The notes under the pieces: generated by a model
The model's input: only the letters and a program-made list of their open reading frames with translations
Databases searched by the model: none
What the model was told of the DNA's origin: nothing
Program-made: the position numbers and the translations under genes
Assembly (NCBI GenBank): GCA_016213325.1
Contig: JACRAY010000005.1
Location: 360,385 to 424,384, forward strand
Source of the DNA: Burkholderiales bacterium
Lineage (GTDB): Bacteria > Pseudomonadota > Gammaproteobacteria > Burkholderiales > Burkholderiaceae_C
Direction: 5' to 3'
DNA length: 64,000 bases
Shown: positions 38,753 through 47,068 of the stretch, piece after piece
Numbering within the stretch: position 1 is the first letter of the stretch
How the letters are laid out: each line of letters begins with the position of its first letter

Positions 38753-39484
38753 ATGCTCATGAAAGCCGACCCGTCCAGCCAGCTGAACCCGGCCGCGCCC
38801 GACGACGGCGTGCCGGTCTCGGTGAAGATCCGCGAACGCATCCAGGCGGCGCGCAAGCGTTTCCATTCCAACGACAACATCGCCGACTTCATCCAGCCTG
38901 GCGAGCTGGAGCTGATGCTCGACGAAGTCGAAAAGAAGATGCAGGCCGTGCTGGACAGCATGGTCATCGACACGCAGAGCGACCACAACACCAGCGACAC
39001 GGCGCGCCGCATCGCCAAGATGTACGTCAACGAGGTGTTCCGTGGCCGCTACGTGCGCCAGCCGGCCATCACCGAATTCCCCAACGCCGAGCACCTGAAC
39101 GAGCTGATGATCGTCGGCCCCATCACCGTGCGTTCGGCCTGCAGCCACCACTTCTGCCCGGTCATCGGCAAGCTGTGGATCGGCGTGATGCCCAACGAGC
39201 ACACCAACGTGATCGGCCTGTCCAAGTACGCGCGGCTGGCCGAATGGGTGATGGGCCGCCCGCAGATCCAGGAAGAGGCGGTGGTGCAGCTGGCCGACCT
39301 GATCATGGAAAAGACGCAGCCCGACGGGCTGGCCGTGGTGATGGAAGCCAGCCACTACTGCATGGCGTGGCGCGGCGTGAAGGACCTCAACAGCAAGATG
39401 ATCAATTCGGTCATGCGCGGCGAGTTCCTGAAGAACTCCGCCTTGCGCCGCGAATTCCTTTCGCTCATTCCCGACAAAGGCTGA
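38753..39484 (+). CDS. folE: GTP cyclohydrolase I
   Basis: A 243-residue enzyme that converts GTP to 7,8-dihydroneopterin triphosphate, the first step of folate synthesis. Zinc-site and active-site motifs are present (SACSHHFCPVIGKLWIGVMP, GLSKYARLAEW), as is the C-terminal VVMEASHYCMAWRGVKD. The first ~60 residues are a variable extension. ATG at 38753 or 38759 could start it. It is followed after 4 bp by the BLUF gene, so the light sensor may be co-transcribed with it. Confidence 0.95.
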   Translation: MLMKADPSSQLNPAAPDDGVPVSVKIRERIQAARKRFHSNDNIADFIQPGELELMLDEVEKKMQAVLDSMVIDTQSDHNTSDTARRIAKMYVNEVFRGRYVRQPAITEFPNAEHLNELMIVGPITVRSACSHHFCPVIGKLWIGVMPNEHTNVIGLSKYARLAEWVMGRPQIQEEAVVQLADLIMEKTQPDGLAVVMEASHYCMAWRGVKDLNSKMINSVMRGEFLKNSALRREFLSLIPDKG

Positions 39485-39488
39485 AGTC

Positions 39489-39911
39489 ATGCTGGTCCGA
39501 CTTCTCTATTGCAGCCGGGCGGTCGACACCAGCCCGGAAGCCATCGAATCGATCCTGGCGCAGGCGCGCCAGCACAACCCCGAAAACGGCATCACCGGCA
39601 TCCTGTGCTACGGCGGCGGGATCTTCCTGCAGGCCATCGAGGGCGGGCGCATGCAGGTGAGCGACCTGTTCGGCACCATCCAGAAGGATGCGCGCCACAA
39701 GGACGTGGCGCTGCTGGAATACGAAGAGATCGCGCAGCGCCGCTTTGGCGGGTGGAGCATGGGGCAGGTCAACATCAGCAAGATCAATCACTCGATCCTG
39801 CTGAAGTACTCCGAGAAGCCCGAGCTCGACCCGTATGCCGTGTCGGGCAAGGTCTCGCTGGCGCTGCTGGAAGACCTGATGGCCACCGCCGCGATCTGCG
39901 GAAGGGTATGA
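39489..39911 (+). CDS. BLUF-domain blue-light sensor
   Basis: A 140-residue single-domain BLUF photoreceptor that should bind FAD. The photocycle residues are all in place with the spacing of AppA: Tyr7, Asn30, Gln48 (GGIFLQAIEGG), Trp89 and Met91 (GGWSMGQV). No output domain is fused, so it must act through a partner. Residues 100-140 form helical segments typical of short BLUF proteins. Its stop overlaps the start of the thioesterase gene (ATGA), the most likely partner candidate. Confidence 0.9.
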   Translation: MLVRLLYCSRAVDTSPEAIESILAQARQHNPENGITGILCYGGGIFLQAIEGGRMQVSDLFGTIQKDARHKDVALLEYEEIAQRRFGGWSMGQVNISKINHSILLKYSEKPELDPYAVSGKVSLALLEDLMATAAICGRV

Positions 39912-40336
39912 GCGAGGCCTTCACCGGCCGGGTACACCATGTGCTGAGCTGGGGCGAGTGCGACCCGGCCGGCATCATCTACTACCCCACGTACTACCAC
40001 TGGATGGACAGCGCCACATGGGCGCTGGTGGCGTCCTGCGGCTACCCAGCGTCGCGCATGCGCGACGAGCACTACACGATGCCGCTGGTGGATGCGCAGT
40101 GCAGCTTCATCAGCTCGCCCACCTTCGGTGACGAGTGCGAGGTGCGCTCGCACGTGTCGAAATGGGGCCGGACCTCCTTCACCGTGAGCCACGAGGTGGT
40201 GATGCTCGTCGACGGCCGCGTGCTGGCGCGCGGCAGCGAAGCGCGCGTGTGGTGCCGCTACCAGGCCGGGCCCGGCTCGCCGCTGCGTGCCGAGCCGATG
40301 CCGGACGACCTGCGCGCCGCGCTCTCCGGGTCGTGA
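39908..40336 (+). CDS. Acyl-CoA thioesterase, 4-hydroxybenzoyl-CoA thioesterase type
   Basis: A 142-residue hot-dog-fold thioesterase. The active-site stretch reads WGECDPAGIIYYPTYYHWMD, with the aspartate nucleophile of the 4-hydroxybenzoyl-CoA thioesterase/YbgC family. It would cleave an acyl- or aroyl-CoA. It overlaps both the BLUF gene upstream and the DUF429 gene downstream, forming a three-gene translational unit. The substrate is unknown. Confidence 0.88.
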   Translation: MSEAFTGRVHHVLSWGECDPAGIIYYPTYYHWMDSATWALVASCGYPASRMRDEHYTMPLVDAQCSFISSPTFGDECEVRSHVSKWGRTSFTVSHEVVMLVDGRVLARGSEARVWCRYQAGPGSPLRAEPMPDDLRAALSGS

Positions 40337-41142
40337 TCCTCGTCGGCTGCGATTTCTCTTCTTCTCCCACGCGCCGCAAGCCGATCGTCCTGGCACTGGG
40401 CACGTTGCACGGCGACCGCGTGCAACTGACGCGCGTCGAATCGCTCGATTCGCTGGACGCTTTCGCCGCATGGCTGGCCGAGCCGCGCGACTGGATCGGC
40501 GGCTTCGACTTTCCTTTCGGCCTGCCGCGCGAACTGGTGGAGCACCTGGGTTGGCCGACCGGCTGGCGCGAGTGCATCCGGCACTATGCGGGCCTGTCGC
40601 GCGCCGAGATCCGAGACACCTTCGCTGCCTATTGCGCAGCCCGCCCGGTGGGCAACAAGTTCGCCCATCGCCGCTTCGACCGGCAGGCAGGATCCAGCCC
40701 TTCGATGAAGTGGGTGAACCCGCCGGTCGCCTACATGCTGCATGCCGCGCTGCCGCTGCTGCTGGCAGCCGGTGTGCACATCCCCGGCCTGCACGACGGC
40801 GACCCGCGCCGCGTGGCGCTGGAAGCGTACCCGGGCCTGCTCGCGCGCGAGCTGGTGGGACGGCGCAGCTACAAGAGCGACGACAAGGCCAAGCAGACGC
40901 CCGACCGCCTGATCGCGCGCAAGGACCTGCTGCACGCGCTGGAGCAGGGCCACACGCGGCTGGGCCTGCGGCTGAAGGCCAGCCCCGCCCAGCATGACGC
41001 GTTGATCGGGGATGCCAGCGGCGACCGGCTGGACGCCGTGCTTTGCCTGGTGCAGGCCGCGTGGGCGGCGCGGCACGGTGCGCCGCGGTATGGCTTGCCG
41101 GAGGATATCGACCCGCTCGAGGGGTGGATCGTTTCGGCCTGA
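40333..41142 (+). CDS. DUF429 family protein
   Basis: A 269-residue protein with the DUF429 fold, an RNase H-like family. The N-terminal VGCDFSSSPTRRKP and GGFDFPFGLP carry the acidic residues expected for such a fold, and the C-terminal GDASGDRLDAVLCLVQAAWAAR is typical. The GTG start overlaps the thioesterase stop (GTGA). Its function is unknown; a nuclease-like role is speculative. Confidence 0.82.
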   Translation: MILVGCDFSSSPTRRKPIVLALGTLHGDRVQLTRVESLDSLDAFAAWLAEPRDWIGGFDFPFGLPRELVEHLGWPTGWRECIRHYAGLSRAEIRDTFAAYCAARPVGNKFAHRRFDRQAGSSPSMKWVNPPVAYMLHAALPLLLAAGVHIPGLHDGDPRRVALEAYPGLLARELVGRRSYKSDDKAKQTPDRLIARKDLLHALEQGHTRLGLRLKASPAQHDALIGDASGDRLDAVLCLVQAAWAARHGAPRYGLPEDIDPLEGWIVSA

Positions 41143-41167
41143 GCTGTCCCCGGCCATACTCGCTCCC

Positions 41168-41581
41168 ATGGCCTACCGCCTGGCCGCAGACGCCGTCCTG
41201 CTCGTCCACCTGCTGTTCGTAGCCTTCGTGGTGGCAGGTGGCGTGCTGGCGTTCTGGCGTGCGTGGATCGCGCGGGTGCACCTGCCGGCTCTCGCCTGGG
41301 GGATGTTCGTCGAGTTCTCCGGGTGGATTTGCCCGCTGACCCCGTGGGAGAACCAGTTGCGGCGATGGGGCGGGGAGGCGGGCTATGCCGGGGGGTTCGT
41401 CGAGCACTACGTCGTGCCGGTGTTGTACCCGGAGGGTTTGACGCGCGGGACGCAGGTCTTGCTGGGGGCCGTGCTGGTCGGTGTCAATGTTGTCGTCTAC
41501 GGCGTGCTTTGGTTCAGGTGGATGCGAAGGCGGGCGCACCGGATCGAGCATTCGGTGAGTAATCGCAACTCAGTACACTAG
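41168..41581 (+). CDS. DUF2784 membrane protein
   Basis: A 137-residue inner-membrane protein with about three transmembrane helices (residues ~8-30, ~40-55, ~95-117). The segments LVHLLFVAFVVAGG, FVEFSGWICPLTPWENQLR and GFVEHYVVPVLYPEGLTR are the DUF2784 signature. The C-terminus is basic. It follows DUF429 by 25 bp. Its function is unknown. Confidence 0.87.
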   Translation: MAYRLAADAVLLVHLLFVAFVVAGGVLAFWRAWIARVHLPALAWGMFVEFSGWICPLTPWENQLRRWGGEAGYAGGFVEHYVVPVLYPEGLTRGTQVLLGAVLVGVNVVVYGVLWFRWMRRRAHRIEHSVSNRNSVH

Positions 41582-41604
41582 CTTCGAAGTTCCGGGGAAG
41601 ACCC

Positions 41605-41988
41605 ATGACCGCCGAACAGTCTCAGCCCTCACTCCAAGGCTCCTGCCACTGCGGCGCAGTCCGCATCACACTGCCCAGCGCACCCGACAAGGCCACCGAC
41701 TGCAATTGCTCCCTCTGCAGGCGCCTAGCCGGTTTGTGGGCGTACTACGAGTTCGGCACGGTGCTCGTCGAGGGTCACCCCGAGAACACCGCCGAGTACA
41801 TCTGGGGGGACAGGACCCTGCGCAACGTGCGCTGCCGGACTTGCGGTGTTGCAACGCACTGGGAACCCCTTGAACTGAAGCCAGGGCAGAAGCACGGGGT
41901 GAATCTCCGCAACTTCGAGCCGGCGCTCTTGCAGTCCGTCCAGGTCCGCAGGTTCGACGGAGCCGACACCTGGGCTTTTCTCGACTAG
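41605..41988 (+). CDS. GFA-family (glutathione-dependent formaldehyde-activating-like) protein
   Basis: A 127-residue zinc protein with the GFA/Mss4-like fold. Cys14, Cys16, Cys33, Cys35 and Cys38, with a later CRTCG pair, form the usual zinc sites. Homologues are called glutathione-dependent formaldehyde-activating enzymes, but most family members have no proven activity. TACACT at 41574-41579 could be a -10 box, without a good -35. A DUF6429 gene follows. Confidence 0.87.
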   Translation: MTAEQSQPSLQGSCHCGAVRITLPSAPDKATDCNCSLCRRLAGLWAYYEFGTVLVEGHPENTAEYIWGDRTLRNVRCRTCGVATHWEPLELKPGQKHGVNLRNFEPALLQSVQVRRFDGADTWAFLD

Positions 41989-42004
41989 CCAGCAAGGAGT
42001 CGTC

Positions 42005-42232
42005 ATGGACTTCGATGAGGACAAGGTGGACCAGGCAGTTCTCGCACTGCTTTACTTGACGCTGCACGATCAGTACCGCGCGTGGAAGTCTTTCGACTGG
42101 GACGTGATGAACCGCTTGTACGAAAAGGGATTTATCGGCAATCCCGTGAACAAGGCCAAGTCCATCGTGTTGACCGACGAAGGCCTGGCCGAATCGAAGC
42201 GGTTGTTCGAAGAGCTCTTCGGGAACAAGTAG
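42005..42232 (+). CDS. DUF6429 small protein
   Basis: A 75-residue acidic protein matching my memory of DUF6429 (ALLYLTLHDQYRAWKSFDWDVMNRLYEKGFI, then SKSIVLT-type ending). The layout resembles a small winged helix, with VLTDEGLAESKRLFEELF as a recognisable end. It starts 16 bp after the GFA gene with AAGGAG upstream. Its function is unknown. Confidence 0.8.
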   Translation: MDFDEDKVDQAVLALLYLTLHDQYRAWKSFDWDVMNRLYEKGFIGNPVNKAKSIVLTDEGLAESKRLFEELFGNK

Positions 42233-42271
42233 AGTCGGGGTGTCCCAACCCCCAGCAATTGAGGAGACTCC

Positions 42272-42655
42272 ATGTTCAGCCACGTGATGGTCGGATCGAA
42301 CGACCTCGAGCGGTCCAAGCGCTTCTATGACGCCGTGCTCGGCGTCCTGGGCGCAGCAGAGCCGGTGCGCAACGTGAATGGCACCGGACAAGCCCGGCTG
42401 TTCTATCGCCACGACGGCGTGTCGTTCTGCGTCAGCGAGCCGATCAACGGCGAGATGGCGACTGCCGCCAACGGCGGCACCATCGGCTTCAAGTGCGGTT
42501 CGCCCGAGCAGGTGCGCCAGTTCCACGACGTAGCGGTCGCGCACGGCGGCACTTCCATCGAAGACCCGCCCGGGTTGCGCGAAAGCAAGCTGCACCTGGC
42601 CTATGTGCGTGACCCGGACGGCAACAAGCTCTGCGCGCTGCACCGGCCCAAGTAG
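42272..42655 (+). CDS. VOC (glyoxalase-like) family protein
   Basis: A 127-residue single-domain vicinal-oxygen-chelate protein. MFSHVMVGSNDLERSKRFYDAVLGVLG at the N-terminus and YVRDPDGNKLCALH at the C-terminus are typical of glyoxalase/bleomycin-resistance proteins. His4 and a C-terminal histidine could bind metal. GAGGAG lies 6 bases before the ATG. The substrate is unknown. Confidence 0.9.
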   Translation: MFSHVMVGSNDLERSKRFYDAVLGVLGAAEPVRNVNGTGQARLFYRHDGVSFCVSEPINGEMATAANGGTIGFKCGSPEQVRQFHDVAVAHGGTSIEDPPGLRESKLHLAYVRDPDGNKLCALHRPK

Positions 42656-42685
42656 GCCGGCCCACCTGAAGCCCCAGGAGGTCCC

Positions 42686-43138
42686 ATGACATCGTCGGTT
42701 GCCAGCGGCAAGAGCAGCCTCATTCCCTGCCTGCGCTATCGCGATGCGCCGGCGGCCATCGACTGGCTGTGCCGCAACCTCGGTTTCGAAAGGCACCTGG
42801 TCGTCCAGGGCGCAGACGGCCTCATCCCCCATGCCCAGCTCGTCCATGGCGGCGGCATGATCATGGTGGGTTCGGTGCGCGGCGGCGACGGCAGCGACTA
42901 CGGCAACTTCGTGCGCCAGCCCGACGAGGTCGGCGGTTTCGAGACGCAGACGCCCTACCTGGTGGTGCACGACGCCGACGAGGTGTACCGGAGGGTCTTG
43001 GCCGACGGCGGCACCATCATCATGGAGATCAAGGACGAAGAGTACGGCGGGCGTGGCTTCGGCTTTCGCGACCCCGAAGGCCGCTTCTGGTACGTGGGCA
43101 CCTACGACCCCTGGGTCACGGAGCCGGGCACGCCGTGA
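42686..43138 (+). CDS. VOC family protein, PhnB-like
   Basis: A 150-residue VOC protein of the PhnB/YycE-type branch. PCLRYRDAPAAIDWLCRNLGFERH opens the domain, LVHGGGMIMVGS is the central strand, and GFRDPEGRFWYVGTYDPW closes it. Proteins of this branch are often annotated as 3-demethylubiquinone methyltransferase-like or antibiotic-binding without proof. Its stop shares one base with the hydrolase start downstream. Confidence 0.88.
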   Translation: MTSSVASGKSSLIPCLRYRDAPAAIDWLCRNLGFERHLVVQGADGLIPHAQLVHGGGMIMVGSVRGGDGSDYGNFVRQPDEVGGFETQTPYLVVHDADEVYRRVLADGGTIIMEIKDEEYGGRGFGFRDPEGRFWYVGTYDPWVTEPGTP

Positions 43139-43971
43139 TGCGCCTGCTGGCCTTCGTCGTCGCTGCCTTCCTGGCCACATCTGCGTGCGCCGAGAACGTG
43201 GTCAACCTGCGCGTGGCAACCGTCGACTCGCGCGGATACCCGGTGGAGGGCTACATCCCCGTCACCATCTACCGGCCCGCAGGTGAAGGACCTTTCCCCG
43301 CCGTGATCGTCAGCCACGGCCGCCCCGGCATGGCCGCCGAGCGCGCGCGCATGGGACGCGTGCGCCTCGCGAGCGTCACAACCACGCTGCTCGGCCGCGA
43401 CATGGTGGTGCTGGTCCCGACGCGGCTCGGTTACGGGCTGGCGTCGGGCGGGGACCCCGAGTATTCGGTGTCGTGCGAAGACCCCGAGTACGAGCGTGCC
43501 TTCTCGGCCGGCGCCGACCAGGTAGGTGCGGTGGTCCAGCTGGCGCGCTCCATCGACTTCATCGACCCGGACCGCATCTACCTGATCGGCCACAGCGTGG
43601 GCGGCGGCGTCACTTCCATGGCGGCTTCGCGCAACCTGCCGGGCGTGCGCGCGGCGGTCAACTTCAGCGGTTCGCATGGCGGCAACCCGCTGATGCGCCC
43701 GGGCGAGCCGTGCCGGCCCGACGTGTTGCAGGAGACCTTTGCGCGCTTCGGCCGCGCACGCACCGCGGTGCCGCAGTTGTGGGTCTATCCCGAGGATGAC
43801 GAGTACATCGCGCCGCGTTTCGCCAGGCAGTGGTTCAGTGCGTACGTGGCAGCGGGCGGGCGCGGCGAATTGAAGATCGTCCCGAATCGCAAGCACTCGT
43901 GGTTTGCGGCCGATCCTTTCGAGTGGCGCGACCTCGTGATGGAGTTTTTCGGGAAGAACGGGCTGCACTAG
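43138..43971 (+). CDS. Exported alpha/beta hydrolase (dienelactone hydrolase-like)
   Basis: A 277-residue hydrolase with a signal peptide (MRLLAFVVAAFLATSACA). The nucleophile elbow GHSVGGG gives the catalytic serine near residue 151. An aspartate in YPEDDEYI and a histidine in NRKHSWF complete a plausible triad. The wide prolyl/dienelactone-hydrolase-like fold suggests esterase or peptidase activity in the periplasm. The TAG stop is interlocked with that of the converging SulP gene through a shared CTAG (43968-43971). Confidence 0.85.
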   Translation: MRLLAFVVAAFLATSACAENVVNLRVATVDSRGYPVEGYIPVTIYRPAGEGPFPAVIVSHGRPGMAAERARMGRVRLASVTTTLLGRDMVVLVPTRLGYGLASGGDPEYSVSCEDPEYERAFSAGADQVGAVVQLARSIDFIDPDRIYLIGHSVGGGVTSMAASRNLPGVRAAVNFSGSHGGNPLMRPGEPCRPDVLQETFARFGRARTAVPQLWVYPEDDEYIAPRFARQWFSAYVAAGGRGELKIVPNRKHSWFAADPFEWRDLVMEFFGKNGLH

Positions 43972-45632
43972 GGCGTGATGGCCGGCAGCGCCACGCCCAG
44001 CGCCTCCAGCGCCTCGGCATCGGTGCGGTAAAGGCGCAGCAGCGGCCCTTCGTCCAGCGCACCCCCGCGGCGCAGTGCCTGTTCCACCGGCAGCTTCATG
44101 CCGACGGCGTGCAGCGTGATGCCGCGTTCGCTGAGCGCGCGGCGCACCTGCAGGAAGGTCTCCACGCCCGTGGCATCGATGCGGTTGATGGGCTGCGCGA
44201 AGAGCAGCACGCCCTTCAGGTCCGCGTGGCCGGCCAGCCGTTCGCTAACGGCCCTTTCGAAAGCCGGAGCCGATCCGAAGTCGAGCGCACTGTCCATGCG
44301 CAGCGCCACCACCTGCTGCGCCAGCGGCGGCAGCTCCCACAGGTGGCGGTCGCGCAGGCTGCCGTCCGGGTGCAGGCCCACTTCGATGATGCGCGGGTGC
44401 AGCCGGTGGTACATGAAGTGCGCCAGCCCCATCAGCACGCCGGCCAGCACGCCCCAGTAGATGCGCGGCGCCGACAGCAGCGTGACGATGAAGGTCACCC
44501 CGGCCGTCGCCGCCTCGACGCGGCCGATGCGCCACAGCGACACGAACGCCGTGGGTTTGAGCAGCGACGCAACGGCTGCCACGACGATGGCCGCCAGCAC
44601 CGCCTGCGGCACGTGGTACAGAGCCGGCGTGAACCACAACAGCACCGCCAGCACCACGAGGAAGGTGCCCACGGTGGTCCAGCCGGTGCGCGCTCCCGCA
44701 TACAGCGTGAGTGCGGCGCGCGAGAAGGACGCGCTGGTGGGGAACGCACCGGTGAAGGCGCCCGCGAGCTTGCCCACGCCCTGGCCTATGAGGTCCTGGT
44801 CGGCGTCCCAGCGCTTGCCGTCGCGCTGGTTCTCGACCTTGGCGGACGAAGCCATCTCCAGCGAACTCACGAGCGCGATGACCAGGGCGGGCATGAACAG
44901 CGAGGACAGCGTGTCCCATGGCAGCAGGGGCGGCAGGTAGAACTGAGGCAGGCCCTGCGGCAGCGCGCCCACCACCTTGCCGTACGCTGCATAGCCGACA
45001 GAGGCGCCCAGGCCCGCTGCCGCCACCACCACGACCAGCACCGCAGGGGCGCGCGGCCAGAACTTGCGCGCCAGCAGCAGCAGGGCAAGGCTCGCGACAC
45101 CGAAGGCGAGCGTGCGCGGCTCCGCCTGGGGATTGGTGAACAGGGTGCCGAGCGGCCCCTTCAGCCCGACCAAAGCCGGCAATTGCGATGCGATGATGAG
45201 CAGCGCCGCGGCCTGCGTGAAGCCGGTGAGCACCGGCGAGCTCACGAGGTTCAGCACCCACGAAGCGCGCAGCGCACCAACGGCTAGTTGGACCACCCCG
45301 GAAAGCAGCGCCAGCCACACCGCCAGTGCAACCCATTGCGCGCCGCCGGGCTCGGCCATGCCCATGAGCGACGCGCCGACCAGCACGCTCGACAAGGCCG
45401 TCGGCCCCACCGACAGGCGCGTGCTGCGGCTGAACAGTACCGACAGGACCAGCGGCAGGAAGATCGCGTACAGCCCGGTCACCAGCGGCATGCCGGCCAG
45501 GCCGGCATAGGCCACCGATTGCGGCACCGCCACCACCGCCACCGTCAGCGCCGCCATCGCCTCGCTGCGCAGCAGCGCCGCATCGGGGCGCGGCCATTGC
45601 AGGAAGGGCAGCCAGCGTCGGGGGTCAGGCAT
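43968..45632 (-). CDS. SulP-family anion transporter with STAS domain
   Basis: A 554-residue inner-membrane transporter with about 12-14 helices and a C-terminal cytoplasmic STAS domain (residues ~430-540, with INRIDATGVETF). VAVVAVPQSVAYAGLAGMPLVTGLYAIFLP is the SulP signature. Family members carry sulfate, bicarbonate, or dicarboxylates. A sulfatase gene lies upstream on the same strand, which hints at sulfate, but this is inference. An 80-bp palindrome separates the two genes. Confidence 0.9.
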   Translation of the reverse strand: MPDPRRWLPFLQWPRPDAALLRSEAMAALTVAVVAVPQSVAYAGLAGMPLVTGLYAIFLPLVLSVLFSRSTRLSVGPTALSSVLVGASLMGMAEPGGAQWVALAVWLALLSGVVQLAVGALRASWVLNLVSSPVLTGFTQAAALLIIASQLPALVGLKGPLGTLFTNPQAEPRTLAFGVASLALLLLARKFWPRAPAVLVVVVAAAGLGASVGYAAYGKVVGALPQGLPQFYLPPLLPWDTLSSLFMPALVIALVSSLEMASSAKVENQRDGKRWDADQDLIGQGVGKLAGAFTGAFPTSASFSRAALTLYAGARTGWTTVGTFLVVLAVLLWFTPALYHVPQAVLAAIVVAAVASLLKPTAFVSLWRIGRVEAATAGVTFIVTLLSAPRIYWGVLAGVLMGLAHFMYHRLHPRIIEVGLHPDGSLRDRHLWELPPLAQQVVALRMDSALDFGSAPAFERAVSERLAGHADLKGVLLFAQPINRIDATGVETFLQVRRALSERGITLHAVGMKLPVEQALRRGGALDEGPLLRLYRTDAEALEALGVALPAITP

Positions 45633-45651
45633 GCGCGTGAGTATGCAGGAT

Positions 45652-45731
45652 TGTCATTGCGGGCTTGACCCGCAATCCATCGGGGCGCTGCACCCCGCCA
45701 CCATGGATTGCGGGTCAAGCCCGCAATGACA
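45652..45731. repeat. 80-bp palindromic repeat with 29-bp arms
   Basis: Arms 45652-45680 and 45703-45731 are perfectly complementary over 29 bp (core TGTCATTGCGGGCTTGACCC). The 22-base loop contains its own CGGGG/CCCCG stem (45681-45685, 45693-45697). It fills the gap between the sulfatase stop and the SulP start. Short palindromes with this GTCATTGCGGG/CAAGCCCGCAATGAC form recur in many proteobacterial genomes, so it is likely a dispersed repeat; it could also terminate sulfatase transcription. Confidence 0.85.
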
Positions 45732-47054
45732 TTAGCGTTGCGGCATGTCCTTCACCGAGTACCCCAGGCTCACCGTGGCATCGGCCGGAATCGGCGGCAT
45801 GGTCTCGTTCCACGCCTCCCACGCATCGCGCATGGCTGCCAGCCGCCCGGGGTCGCGCCCTGCCAGGTTGGCGCGCTCGCGCTCGTCGGCCGGGATGTCG
45901 AACAGGTAGTCGTGGCCGTCGACCCGCAGGTACTTCCAGTGGCCGTCGCGCAGCGCGCGCTGGCCGCGGTGGTTCATGCGCCAGTGCATGGTCCGCGCAA
46001 ACTCGTGCGAGGCGTCGCGCAGCACCGGCAGCAGCGACACGCCGTCCAGCGCATAGGCCGGGTCGGCCTGCGCGCCGCATGCGTCGAGCACGGTGGCCGA
46101 CCAGTCCATCGTCAGGCAGTGCTGCGCGCTCACCTGGCCGCCGCCGATCACCGCCGGCCAGTGCGCGATGTACGGCACGCGGATGCCGCCTTCGGTCAGG
46201 TCCATCTTGCCGCCCACCAGCGGCCAGTTGTCCGAGAAGCGCTCGCCGCCGTTGTCGCTGGTGAAGATCAGCAGCGTGTCGTCGGCCATGCCGTTGCGGC
46301 GCAGCGCCTCCATGATCCAGCCGATGCCTTCGTCCATGTGGTGGATCATGCGGCGGTAGGTGTGGATGTTGCCGCCGTCCAGGTGAAACAGGTTGTCCTT
46401 GACGGTCGGGGCGACCGAGGCATCGTCGCGCGTTTCCCACGGCCAGTGCGGCGCGGTGTAGTGCAGGCTCAGGAAGAACGGCGCACTCTCCTGCGCCATG
46501 CGCTCCACGTAGTCCACTGCGCGCTTGGACAGCAGGTCGGTGAGGTAGCCCTCTTCGTGCTTCTCTTCTTCGCCGAACCACAGGTCGTGCGTCCCGCGCG
46601 AGTCGCAGTGGGTGAAGTAGTCCACGCCGCCGGCCATCGGCCCGAAGAACTCGTCGTAGCCCGAGCGCTGGGGTCCGAACGCCGGTGGGTAGCCCAGGTG
46701 CCACTTGCCGACCAATGCCGTGCGATAGCCCGCGGCCTTCAGCAGCGACGGCACCGTCGGGTGCTCCGGCGGCATGCCCAGCACCGTGTTGCTGCGGTTG
46801 CCGCTGCGAATCGGCTCTTCGGCGGCGCCGCGCAGGCGGTACTGGTAGCGCGCGGTGATCAGCGCGAAGCGCGTGGGCGAACACACCGGCGAGTTGGCGT
46901 AGCCTTGCGTGAAGCGCATCCCGCTGGCGGCCAGCCCGTCCAGCACCGGCGACACCTTGCCGAACACGGCGTCGCGCCCGCCGTAGCAGCCCAGGTCGGC
47001 GTAGCCGAGGTCGTCGGCCACGATGAAGATGACGTTGGGCCGCTTGCTCGGCAT
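45732..47054 (-). CDS. Type I sulfatase (arylsulfatase family)
   Basis: A 440-residue sulfatase. The formylglycine motif CSPTR at residues 58-62 is followed by the rest of the family pattern (FALITARYQYRLR), and the metal-binding FIVADDLGYADLG lies at residues 10-22. Cys58 must be oxidised to formylglycine by an FGE or radical enzyme, which is not encoded here. Further motifs are GKWHLGYP and TSDNGGERF. No signal peptide is visible. ATG at 47054 is chosen, with AAGGGA nine bases upstream; a TTG six codons earlier is less likely. It ends immediately beside the 80-bp palindrome. Confidence 0.9.
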   Translation of the reverse strand: MPSKRPNVIFIVADDLGYADLGCYGGRDAVFGKVSPVLDGLAASGMRFTQGYANSPVCSPTRFALITARYQYRLRGAAEEPIRSGNRSNTVLGMPPEHPTVPSLLKAAGYRTALVGKWHLGYPPAFGPQRSGYDEFFGPMAGGVDYFTHCDSRGTHDLWFGEEEKHEEGYLTDLLSKRAVDYVERMAQESAPFFLSLHYTAPHWPWETRDDASVAPTVKDNLFHLDGGNIHTYRRMIHHMDEGIGWIMEALRRNGMADDTLLIFTSDNGGERFSDNWPLVGGKMDLTEGGIRVPYIAHWPAVIGGGQVSAQHCLTMDWSATVLDACGAQADPAYALDGVSLLPVLRDASHEFARTMHWRMNHRGQRALRDGHWKYLRVDGHDYLFDIPADERERANLAGRDPGRLAAMRDAWEAWNETMPPIPADATVSLGYSVKDMPQR

Positions 47055-47068
47055 GGGGCTGCGTCCCT

